From contig NZ_LECR01000090.1 in the NCBI RefSeq assembly GCF_001602625.1, positions 110,635-116,759 of the forward strand: a stretch of 6,125 nucleotides of DNA, read 5' to 3'. Below the pieces are notes generated by a model that saw only the letters and a list, made by a program, of their open reading frames with translations, did not search any database and had not been told where the DNA came from. The position numbers and the translations under genes were made by a program. Below are positions 1 through 6,071 of this stretch, in pieces (positions within the stretch are counted from its first letter, which is position 1; each line of letters starts with the position of its first letter). The DNA is from Sodalis-like endosymbiont of Proechinophthirus fluctus. GTDB taxonomy: Bacteria > Pseudomonadota > Gammaproteobacteria > Enterobacterales > Enterobacteriaceae.

Positions 1-620
1 GTGAAACCAGTCGCGCCATTCGCGAAATCATGACCATGGCGGATTTGGCTAATCGCTATGTGGATGAACAGGCACCCTGGGTGGTGGCGAAACAGGAGGG
101 CCGTGAGGCGGATCTGCAGGACATCTGTTCGATGGGGATCCAGCTTTTCCGGGTGCTGATGACCTATTTGAAACCGGTGCTCCCCTCACTGGCGGCGCGA
201 ACGGAAGTTTTCCTTGCTTCACCGCTCACCTGGAACACAGTTTCCACACCGCTGGTGTCCCATCGTATCAGTCCTTTCAAGGCGCTATTCAGCCGGATCA
301 AACTGGCGCAAGTGGAAGCCGTTGTTGAGGCATCGCGTCAGGAAATGGCAGAGGCCAGCGCCCCGGCGGTAGAGCCGAAAAACGCGCAAACCGGGCCTCC
401 TCCTATTATCGCCGCCACAATTGCGTTTGATGATTTTGCCAAAGTGGATATGCGTATGGCGCTAATTAATCACGCCGAGCACGTGGAAAGTTCGGATAAT
501 TTGCTGACGCTTACGTTTGATCTAGACGGTTCAAGCCATCAGGCGTTCTCCGGTATCCGCGCTGCCTATCCCGATCCTCAGTCGCTTGACGATAATAGTA
601 GCCAATCTGGCGCAGCGTAA
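1..620 (+). CDS. metG: Methionyl-tRNA synthetase, 3' part, C-terminally truncated by a frameshift
   Basis: Cytoplasmic enzyme that charges tRNA-Met with methionine. The reading frame enters from upstream (first full codon at 3) and is open to the TAA at 618-620. The translation follows E. coli MetG from about residue 430: [19 protein letters not shown] and [13 protein letters not shown] belong to the helical anticodon-binding domain. A Pro/Ala-rich linker (about 355-405) follows, then the start of the OB-fold C-terminal domain ([26 protein letters not shown]). After the Leu codon at 585-587, about 11 bases are missing relative to the family, so the natural last ~51 residues are replaced by [10 protein letters not shown] and a stop. 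E. coli MetRS without its C-terminal dimerisation domain is active as a monomer, so this shortened product may well still work. Whether it is expressed, or an intact copy exists elsewhere, cannot be seen here. Confidence 0.93.
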   Translation, partial: ETSRAIREIMTMADLANRYVDEQAPWVVAKQEGREADLQDICSMGIQLFRVLMTYLKPVLPSLAARTEVFLASPLTWNTVSTPLVSHRISPFKALFSRIKLAQVEAVVEASRQEMAEASAPAVEPKNAQTGPPPIIAATIAFDDFAKVDMRMALINHAEHVESSDNLLTLTFDLDGSSHQAFSGIRAAYPDPQSLDDNSSQSGAA

Positions 621-705
621 GATGCGCTTTGGCTTATCGGAAGGCATGGTTATGGCGATGGCCGCCTACCCCGAGATATTTTCCTGCTCAGCCCGGGCAG
701 CGATG
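589..705 (+). pseudogene. metG: Out-of-frame remnant of the metG C-terminus
   Basis: The missing end of MetG is still visible in other frames. Starting at 589 the next frame reads [19 protein letters not shown] followed by MVMA, matching the E. coli MetG stretch after PDPQAL. The conserved continuation RDIFLLSPGS then appears back in the original frame at about 672-702. Two lesions are therefore visible: an approximately 11-base deletion at 588 and a second frame change at about 655-671. The native stop is not recognisable. The frame carrying DIFLLSPGS runs on through the inverted repeat and ends only at a TGA near 875. This part is not translated with the rest of metG unless ribosomes shift frame, for which I see no signal. 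Confidence 0.88.
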
Positions 706-760
706 AAATAGCTACTGCCGTCCGAGAATGCGCAGCAGTGGCTATTTCACCGCTGCCCGG
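693..760. repeat. 26-bp-arm inverted repeat (quasi-palindrome) at the metG end
   Basis: Left arm 693-718 and right arm 735-760 are reverse complements over 26 positions, except one A/C mismatch (703/750) and one position that pairs as T/G (713/740). The 16-base loop is 719-734. The left arm lies on the codons for the conserved SPGS of MetG, so the right arm is an inverted copy of coding sequence. The stem would be very stable in RNA. It is followed by ACATTTTCATTCTATT, a weak T-rich tract. It could act as a terminator, but the use of coding sequence in one arm suggests an inverted duplication made by template switching. No insertion sequence ends were recognised. Confidence 0.85.
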
Positions 761-875
761 ACATTTTCATTCTATTGATCTCCACTCTTTTCCACCGTCA
801 ATCCATCGCGCGTTTATTTCACAAACCTTATTCCTACCCGCTACTGTTCAGTTTACTGGAAAGTCGTTACTCTGA

Positions 876-1012
876 ATGCGAATACAAAGTAATCATAGAT
901 GTGTGTTGTAATGCTGCTGGCTTGTTTGTCCTTATCCGCTGCGGGCGTTCACGCCGAACGCAGTATTACCTCCATTCATAACGAGATTGACAATACCTCT
1001 ACTTGGCGATGA
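876..1012 (+). pseudogene. Remnant of a small exported protein (signal peptide region)
   Basis: An open frame from ATG 899 to TGA 1010-1012 encodes 37 residues. It begins MCVVMLLACLSLSAAGVHA, a hydrophobic stretch ending in a good signal peptidase I site (VHA), followed by ERSITSIHNEID. It lacks the positive charges expected at the start of a signal peptide. The neighbouring frame from ATG 876 supplies them (MRIQSNHRCVL), so a two-base frame change near 909 probably split one original N-terminus, MRIQSNHRCVL plus MLLACLS. The mature part is only about 18 residues before the stop, and a strong hairpin starts four bases later. I do not recognise the family. It could be the decayed start of a larger periplasmic protein or a genuine short secreted peptide. 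No convincing ribosome-binding site is seen at either ATG. Confidence 0.45.
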
Positions 1013-1015
1013 CGA

Positions 1016-1050
1016 CAGTGCGGCTGGAGAGGAATGCTCCAGCCGCACTG
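1016..1050. repeat. Perfect 14-bp hairpin with a 7-base loop
   Basis: CAGTGCGGCTGGAG at 1016-1029 is perfectly reverse-complemented at 1037-1050, with loop AGGAATG. It begins just after the stop of the small signal-peptide frame. The following bases (CAATCATTTA) lack the T-run of an intrinsic terminator on the + strand, and the - strand side also lacks one. It could be a Rho-independent-like or processing hairpin at the end of the small gene, or a second inverted duplication like that at 693-760. Confidence 0.85.
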
Positions 1051-1261
1051 CAATCATTTACCACAGACGGCTATTGCCGCGCCGCCGCAAAATTGGACTC
1101 GCAAGCAATGGTTCGACTACCCGCCTCACCGCGCAAAACTCTCCTATACCTGCATCGTTACAGTCCACAAGGTTCCTTTATTAGCAAAATTCATTGGCAC
1201 TAACGTAACCCGGGGTTTTTCAACCGCATTTTTCACCTCATCATAATGGAAACGCTGGCTA
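1051..1261. other. No recognisable gene
   Basis: All three forward frames stay open for 60-70 codons across 990-1240, but none gives a recognisable protein or a start with a good ribosome-binding site, and the compositions look like random translation. Nothing was recognised on the reverse strand. I see no RNA gene, mobile-element end or operator. Confidence 0.5.
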
Positions 1262-1684
1262 ATGATAAAAAAAATGAACACCGACACGTTGCTTTTAAGT
1301 CGTTTTTATAGAACCTTTATCAAAAAATTATTGCTCAAAATCGATGAAATTCAGAGTACCTACATAGCATCAATACACAATGTGAAGAAGTGTCGTCTTC
1401 AATTGCACTACTTATCCCTCGCCATGTGCCGTTGTTGGGCGGACACGATCGAAACCACGATATCATATAACGACACGTTGCGCAGTATTTCGTGGGACTA
1501 CCTGTACGGTGCGATAACCCTGTCGGGTTTTCATAATAAGTATCAGAAAAAATTAGGGCGTGCTACCCCTGACACTTTACTGTATGAATTGGAAATATAC
1601 TCCTGTAGAATATTGTTCAGGACAACGCGCGCCCGCTCCTCTAACGCTTTCAACATTTTTACCATCCGTTCTCATGGCTGTTGA
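1262..1684 (+). CDS. Orphan open frame of 140 codons, probably the 5' part of a decayed gene
   Basis: The ATG at 1262 has a weak upstream GGAAA (about 1248) and opens a 140-residue frame beginning MIKKMNTDTLLLSRFYRTF. The protein is basic and rich in Tyr, Cys, Ile and Leu. It has no signal peptide, no obvious membrane helix and no motif I can name. In this AT-rich stretch 140 codons without a stop is longer than expected by chance. The best-looking coding part is near its end (KLGRATPDTLLYELE, about 1550-1600). From 1557 the next frame is also open and carries on downstream, so a frameshift between about 1600 and 1684 likely separates this piece from the frame running to 2111. I do not recognise the family, and a real, still expressed small protein is possible but less likely. 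Confidence 0.4.
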   Translation: MIKKMNTDTLLLSRFYRTFIKKLLLKIDEIQSTYIASIHNVKKCRLQLHYLSLAMCRCWADTIETTISYNDTLRSISWDYLYGAITLSGFHNKYQKKLGRATPDTLLYELEIYSCRILFRTTRARSSNAFNIFTIRSHGC

Positions 1685-2111
1685 CATTAGAAAGTGCCCA
1701 ACACTATTTTCTAGCGCTTTTATGGAACGGACGCTGTTTTATCCCGCCGAATAGCTATATGCCGCTTTAGAAGCACTACGACCGAATCTCGAAAAAAAAT
1801 AATGTCATTTGAACGAGTACTATAACCTATATAGCCAGTATGAAATATACCGGGAACTTGTCGATAATCCCTATCTTATCGACTTCGATCTACGCTTTGC
1901 CGAATTGTTGGTCTATTTTAATTAGTGTTACCCGCCCTGGTCTATGCCAAAAGCAATGGCCACGACAGAAGCCCAGTTGTTTCTCCCAACGTTCTAGAAG
2001 CTCTTTCTCCTGGATTTGCGGCATCTGTTCAACCTGAATGACGTCTTGGCCATTGTGCTTTCCCTGGTGGCCCTATTCCCAGGCCTGCCGACCGTTGGGA
2101 TTATAATATAA
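1557..2111 (+). pseudogene. Stop-interrupted frame, unrecognised protein
   Basis: A single frame runs from 1557 to TAA 2109-2111, about 184 codons, broken by TAG 1752, TAA 1800, TAG 1923 and TAG 1995. Its segments look like real protein: ALEALRPNLEKK, then NEYYNLYSQYEIYRELVDNP, then LIDFDLRFAELLVYF. The C-terminal part contains LFLLDLRHLFNLNDVLAIVL and then SLVALFPGLPTVG, which resembles a membrane segment. Three of the four interruptions are TAG, compatible with point mutations in otherwise intact sequence. An alternative frame at 1923-2038 gives LPALVYAKSNGHDRSPVV, so the exact path there is uncertain. Together with 1262-1684 this could be one gene of roughly 280 codons. I could not assign a family. 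Confidence 0.4.
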
Positions 2112-2265
2112 CCTTCCTCCCCCAGGAAAGGTACCGATTTCCTTTAGGACGCCGTCTACCTGCCAAGCCGTGACATGATAGAGAAAATTTGTCCATAGCG
2201 GGGTTATATGAGGCTTCTTGATATTTCATAGCCTCAGTAACGAGATACGGGTCTGTGATGCATAG
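2112..2265. other. Unassigned decayed sequence
   Basis: No open frame or known motif is convincing here apart from the inverted repeat at 2203-2241. One frame reads DAVYLPSRDMIEKI near 2140-2182 and looks protein-like, but it is too short to assign. Confidence 0.4.
2203..2241. repeat. Imperfect inverted repeat
   Basis: TGAGGCT at 2209-2215 pairs with AGCCTCA at 2230-2236. GTTA at 2203-2206 pairs with TAAC at 2238-2241 across a small internal loop. The hairpin loop is 14 bases. No T-run follows, and no gene is recognised on either side, so its role is unclear and it may be chance. Confidence 0.45.
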
Positions 2266-2886
2266 TCCGGATTACGCTCGGTTTTGGCGGCGCGCGCAGA
2301 CGTGATAGTCTAGATAAAACGCCGGAAAGGAGCATGGGTTATTTTTGATGCCGACGCCCGGTTGCCACCGGTATTTTTGGCGGGGCATGACCAGAGGTTT
2401 GACACTCGGGCAATAGCGCGTGGCCTGTGCCATCTCGCTAGTGACGGCACACCACCCTGCACCGGGGGTGTGGCTATAACGACGAGGTGGACTTCAAAAG
2501 CGATAGCAGGCGGTTTTTCTTTTTGGGCAAAATGACCAGCAATCTAGAAAAACCGTGGGATCAGCGGGATGGCACCACCCTCCTAACGACCAGAGCAGAA
2601 GCAAGCCCAGATCAACGCATAAGCATAGCATGGGAAACGCATCCAAAAGCTACCTTTATTGAGCCATTGCTGAGCGTGAAAAACGAAAAACTGTTAATAT
2701 GCCGCATGTCCCCCGCAGTAAATAACGGCCGCACCGCATGAATTTGGCGGGCGAGGCGAGGAAATACGCCGGTTTTTATTTGGGGACATCAAAGCCAATT
2801 TACGCCAGTTACAATAACGTATTGCGGCGAACGCAACCACCTTTTCGGATTTTCTAAACCTGTTTTTCAAACAGTCAGATGGATGA
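2266..2886 (+). pseudogene. Relay of short open frames, unrecognised remnants
   Basis: Three forward segments follow one another with changing frame. The first runs 2266-2535 with one TAG at 2311 and contains SGLRSVLAARADVIV and then, after the TAG, KRRKGAWVIFDADARLPP. The second, 2487-2741 from ATG 2487, begins MDFKSDSRRFFFLGK and is the longest uninterrupted piece (84 residues). The third, 2722-2886 with TAA 2815, contains GDIKANLRQLQ and then NATTFSDFLNLFFKQSDG. Parts have the amino-acid texture of real protein, but I recognise no family and cannot say whether they belonged to one gene. No credible start or ribosome-binding site is visible. Confidence 0.25.
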
Positions 2887-2949
2887 TAGCACACTCGCCC
2901 AAAACATGGCGTTATTTAAAGCCATCGTGTAGAGCGGCCAGTGACTTTA

Positions 2950-2993
2950 TTGATATTATTTTCTTTGGTTAATTATACAAATATTGCTATAGT
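2950..2993 (+). promoter_or_regulatory. Possible sigma70 promoter(s) in an AT-rich patch
   Basis: Two overlapping candidates are seen. TTGATA (2950-2955) is 18 bases from TATACA (2974-2979). TTGGTT (2965-2970) is 17 bases from TATAGT (2988-2993). Neither leads to a recognised gene, although decayed open frames follow at 3152-3608. AT-rich sequence readily gives such matches, so this is a weak call. Confidence 0.25.
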
Positions 2994-3151
2994 GAGAATG
3001 GGAGACGGTAAACTCAGGGCGAATATTACTCTACTATCGCCTACCATGCTGAAAAAAACGCCGTCGTTTTATGCGGCTCAAGGTTTACGTTAAGGGCCTG
3101 GTGGTTATCACGGATTCTTTGTTCAATCTTTTGAATTGTTCCGGATGCTAG

Positions 3152-3608
3152 AATGCGAATAAAAGGCAACATTTAGTTGATGATGAATTGATAAAGCAAA
3201 TTATCCTGCTTTCCTTACCTACTAATTGGTTCATCTCCATACGATACGCCACGATATAGGGACCCCGGTGCAGAAGATCTATTCCACTGACTCGGGAGAA
3301 CATCTCTCCTTGATTAGCATGCACCACCATCATGGACTGATAAGATATTTATCTCACTACGCCGAAAAAATGCACTTGTCTCCGTCCCCATCTTTGAGAA
3401 AGAGGAAAATAATTTTATTCAACACCACGCCGAGCTGAAAAACGCGCTCTTGATGACAAGCATGGATTGGCTAATGTTGATTATACACGACTATAGTGAC
3501 GGTCACGTCGCTAGTACGGGCGCGCCGCCCTGGCTCCGTGTTAGGGCCGAGCATAGTTGCTACTCTAGCAGCGTCATCTGGCCGTCTGTGATAGATCGCA
3601 TATGTTAA
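3152..3608 (+). pseudogene. Relay of three short open frames, unrecognised remnant
   Basis: Three overlapping forward frames follow one another. The first is 3152-3259, with QHLVDDELIKQIILLSLPTN. The second is 3226-3438, with GTPVQKIYSTDSGEHLSLIS. The third is 3318-3608, about 96 codons without a stop, containing RKNALVSVPIFEKEENNFIQ and then MDWLMLIIHDYSDGHVAS. The pattern suggests one protein-coding gene broken by at least two frameshifts. The alternation of hydrophobic and acidic segments looks like a soluble sensor or regulator domain, but I cannot name the family and no helix-turn-helix is visible. Possible promoters lie upstream at 2950-2993. A GGGCG/CGCCC mini-palindrome at 3519-3531 is probably incidental. 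Confidence 0.3.
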
Positions 3609-3653
3609 CATTTAATTGTATGATAAATGTGTCATCGCTAGGATAGTTACTAT

Positions 3654-3914
3654 ATGCAAGATTTTGCCCAATGCTTGAGCCATTGTCCGGGAATGTATCC
3701 TCATTTACCTTTTTTGTACACTGGCATCTTCTTTTCTGCTCTACTGCTATTCGTTATTCCCGGCAGCATTATCGGTATGTTACTGCTTTTTCTGTTGCTC
3801 TCTTTTCAACTGATGCCACTGCTGTAGTTAAAACTCGGCTGTTAAGTGTTAATCCGCTATATGGCGCTATATTCGTTATTCGTTCCTATCGGCGTCGGGG
3901 TAATGAATTATTAT
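3654..3914 (+). pseudogene. yohJ: YohJ, LrgA/CidA-family inner-membrane protein, degraded and 3'-truncated
   Basis: YohJ is a small multi-pass inner-membrane protein of the LrgA/CidA (holin-like) family, normally paired with YohK. From about 3717 the frame reads LYTGIFFSALLLFV, then IPGSIIGMLLLFLLLSFQLM, then after two stops VLIRYMAL and FVPIGVGVMNYY. This follows E. coli YohJ closely, including the IPGSIIGM and FVPIGVGVM signatures. TAG 3828 and TAA 3846 replace sense codons (Trp and Tyr in E. coli). The conserved ILIY segment lies in another frame (about 3696-3712), so a frameshift is also present. Start ATG 3654 is chosen because it gives the family N-terminal length and has AGGA at 3640-3643. 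The last ~45 residues of the usual ~132 are gone, and the frame runs directly into cdd. Confidence 0.88.
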
Positions 3915-4270
3915 CAGCAGATTACCGCTATCGCACACGACATCAGCGGCAATCTGTATTTCGGTGCCAATATAGAATTTCACGCCGCGCCGCTGTAACA
4001 AACGATGCATGCGGAACAAAGCGCCATTGCCCATGCCTAGCTGAGGGGAGAAAAACGTCTGTGAGCATTGATGGCCAATTTTATACACCCTGCTACTGCC
4101 GACAGTTCATGAATGAATTAAACAGCGGCACCAATTTAATTTTCTGTCTGCCCTAGCTCCCCGCCGCGAAGCTAGCGCGCTACCTTCCCGACGCGTTCAA
4201 CCCCCGTGATCTCGCTATTCAAAACCTGCTACTCGATGAGATCGACCATCATTTCTCCGCCGTGGTATGG
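3915..4270 (+). pseudogene. cdd: Cytidine deaminase, internal fragment only
   Basis: Cdd deaminates cytidine and deoxycytidine to uridine and deoxyuridine in pyrimidine salvage. The fragment follows E. coli Cdd (294 residues) from about residue 73 to 178: AIAHDISGNLYFGANIEF, then TMHAEQSAIAHA (zinc ligand His and catalytic Glu), then [29 protein letters not shown] and LLLDEIDHH. The first part is in the yohJ frame with stops at TAA 3996, TAG 4038 and TGA 4062. A frameshift near 4075 moves the rest to another frame, with TAG 4154. The zinc motif CGHC of the family is shortened to CYC, a lost codon that would itself disturb metal binding. The N-terminal ~70 residues and the whole C-terminal domain are missing. 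The exact 3' border is blurred, since residues after 4262 match neither Cdd nor MaeA clearly. Confidence 0.92.
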
Positions 4271-4289
4271 ATAGATCATGGGCTGAAAG

Positions 4290-5920
4290 TTGCTGAATAA
4301 AGACAGCACATTTCCCTGTAAGGGTGTGATAATTTCAATTTGTAGGGTTTGCTGTCGGATACGGTGTAGCTATTGAAGAGGAGGCGAAACGCGCCTGGCG
4401 TCAATACCAGGATTTCCACATCAATATCGATCGCTACATTTATATGTAAAATATTCAAGATACGAATGAAACGCTTTTATCAGTTACTTGCGACATACCT
4501 GGACGAAATGCTGTCGATTATTTATACAAGATAGTCGGCGAGGCCTGCGAGCATTTTTCCGACATTTATCGCCGCTCGCGTAGCGTATTTATTTCCTATA
4601 ATAACCGTGATAAAATTGAAGATATGCTGCAAAACGCCACCAAGCAAAATGACAAAGTTATCGTCGTGACCGACGGTAAACGCATCTTAGGCCTGGGAAA
4701 TCAGGGGATCGGCGGCATAGGTATCCCTATCGGTAAGCTATCGCTTTCCTTCGGCGGTATAAAGTCCCGCGTATAACCTTCCGGTCGTGCTCGATGCCGG
4801 CACTAATAATCAGTAATTACTCAACGACCCATTATATATGGGCTGGCGCCGGCCTCGTATAACCAACCGGGCGAACAACATGATGATTTCATCGACGCCT
4901 TTATTAAGGCGGTAAAGCGCCGCTGGCCGAATATAGCTGCTACAACTTGAAGATTTCATCCAGAAAAAGTGAATACTGTTACTAAACCACTATTGCAGCG
5001 CATTATGTTGCTTCAATGATGATATTCAGGGTACTGCCGCGGTAACGCTTGGTTGTCTACTGGCCGCTAGACGCGCCATGGGTAACGGCCTGCGCGATAA
5101 AAAGATGATGTTTCTCAGCGTAGGCTCTGTCGGTTGCGGTATCCCGAACAAATTATCGCGGAAATGCGCACTGAGGATCTCAGAGAAGACGATGTTCACC
5201 GCCGCATCCTGATGGTCGATCGCCTTAGCCTGCTGACCGACAAACTGGCTAATCTGCTAGATTTTCAAAGCCGTCTGGTCCAGTCCAGCGAAAGTATTCG
5301 TGATTGGCCGCTGGAGAGCGATACCATTTCGTTCGCTGTAAGATGTGGTACGTAACGCTAGACCCATAGTATTGATTAGCGTTTCCGGCCAGCCGGTGCT
5401 GTTTACCGAAGAGATTATCCGGGAGATGCACCAACACTGCGAGCGACCCATTATGATGCCGCTGTCCAATCCCACATTGCGCGTGGAAGCGACGTCGGAA
5501 GACATTTTATTCTTGACCGACGGTATGTCGCTGGTCTCGACTGGCAGCCCCTTTACGCTTGTGAAGATAGAGGGTAAAAGCTACCTGATTGCTCAGTGCA
5601 ATAACGCCTATATTTCCCCGGTATCGGGTTTGGGCGTATTAGGCTTCGTGGGCGTAATCCAGATTACGGAGACTATGCTAATTGTGGCCAGGCCGCGCGC
5701 TAGCGGATTTCTGCCACTTGCCAACGGTTACAGCGGCGCGCTGTTGCCGGATATTAACGACATCCAGGCGGGGTCTCACGTGTGATTTTCATGGCGGTCA
5801 CTAAGGCAGCGCAGGTTCACGGGGTTGCATTGGTGACCTCCGAGGAAACGCTTTCTCTTGCCATCGAGCATAATTTCTGGCATCCGCAATATCGCGAATT
5901 ATCGTCGCACCTCTCTTTAA
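4290..5920 (+). pseudogene. maeA: NAD-dependent malic enzyme, N-terminally deleted and multiply frameshifted
   Basis: MaeA oxidatively decarboxylates malate to pyruvate and CO2 with NAD. Homology starts at LLNKDSTF (4290, about residue 26 of the 565-residue E. coli protein) and continues to YRRTSL and TAA 5918-5920. Landmarks in order are [79 protein letters not shown] (catalytic Lys region), [14 protein letters not shown] (the malic-enzyme metal and substrate signature, 5012 on), [57 protein letters not shown] and LLPDINDIQ. At least eleven frame changes separate these blocks, and stops occur at TAG 4343, TAA 4447, TAA 4814 and TGA 4970. The dinucleotide-binding GAGSAG has become SVGSVG, losing the first Gly. 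The longest intact piece, 5345-5785, has 146 codons. It cannot make active enzyme. Confidence 0.96.
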
Positions 5921-6071
5921 ACCCGCCATCAACCAGTGTGGAAACCCGACCGGTAAACAGGCAACTTTGCAGCATGGATCTGACTTGTTCCTTACACACC
6001 TTGCTTCAGCTTGAAAGGTAAAGTAGCCTTGGAGCCATGAAACTCTCGGAGGAATCGGCAGAGGCTATAGC
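5921..6071 (+). other. maeA-sanA spacer with a short overlapping leader frame
   Basis: No conserved gene is present. A 13-codon frame, MKLSEESAEAIAC (ATG 6037 to TGA 6076-6078), overlaps the sanA start by seven bases, which would allow translational coupling. Its upstream GGAG (6031-6034) is too close to the ATG for a good ribosome-binding site. No strong promoter was recognised. Confidence 0.3.
6060..6064 (+). promoter_or_regulatory. Ribosome-binding site of sanA
   Basis: AGAGG ends seven bases before ATG 6072 and supports that start. A better GGAGGAA (6048-6054) lies further upstream, at about 17 bases, too far for normal use. Confidence 0.55.

Noticed and set aside
1085..1130. GGTTCGACTACC resembles a tRNA T-loop
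   Set aside because: No matching acceptor, D-arm or anticodon stem can be folded around it.
2694..2894. Reverse-strand open frame of 66 codons, with similar ones at 3148-3333, 3876-4088, 4276-4458, 5249-5505 and 5817-5999
   Set aside because: They lie antisense to recognised cdd and maeA pseudogenes or to better forward fragments, and show no recognisable protein.
2998..3093. 31-codon frame starting MGDGKLRANITLL after the promoter-like sequences
   Set aside because: No ribosome-binding site, and the -10 candidates would place the transcription start at or next to the ATG.
874..3161. 11-base direct repeat GAATGCGAATA at 874-884 and 3151-3161
   Set aside because: Matches of this length are expected by chance in 6 kb, and flanking similarity falls off quickly.
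3226..3608. Resemblance to the autoinducer-binding domain of LuxR-type regulators
   Set aside because: Only loose spacing similarity around LMLIIHDYSDGH; no conserved ligand-pocket residues and no helix-turn-helix downstream.
3668..4156. 161-codon forward frame starting MLEPLSGNVSSF
   Set aside because: It is an off-frame reading of yohJ and the first part of cdd; only its last portion (TPCYCRQFMNELNSG) is genuine Cdd sequence after the frameshift.
4450..5785. Programmed frameshifting in maeA
   Set aside because: Far too many frame changes, with in-frame stops and no consistent slippery site; decay or sequence error explains them better.
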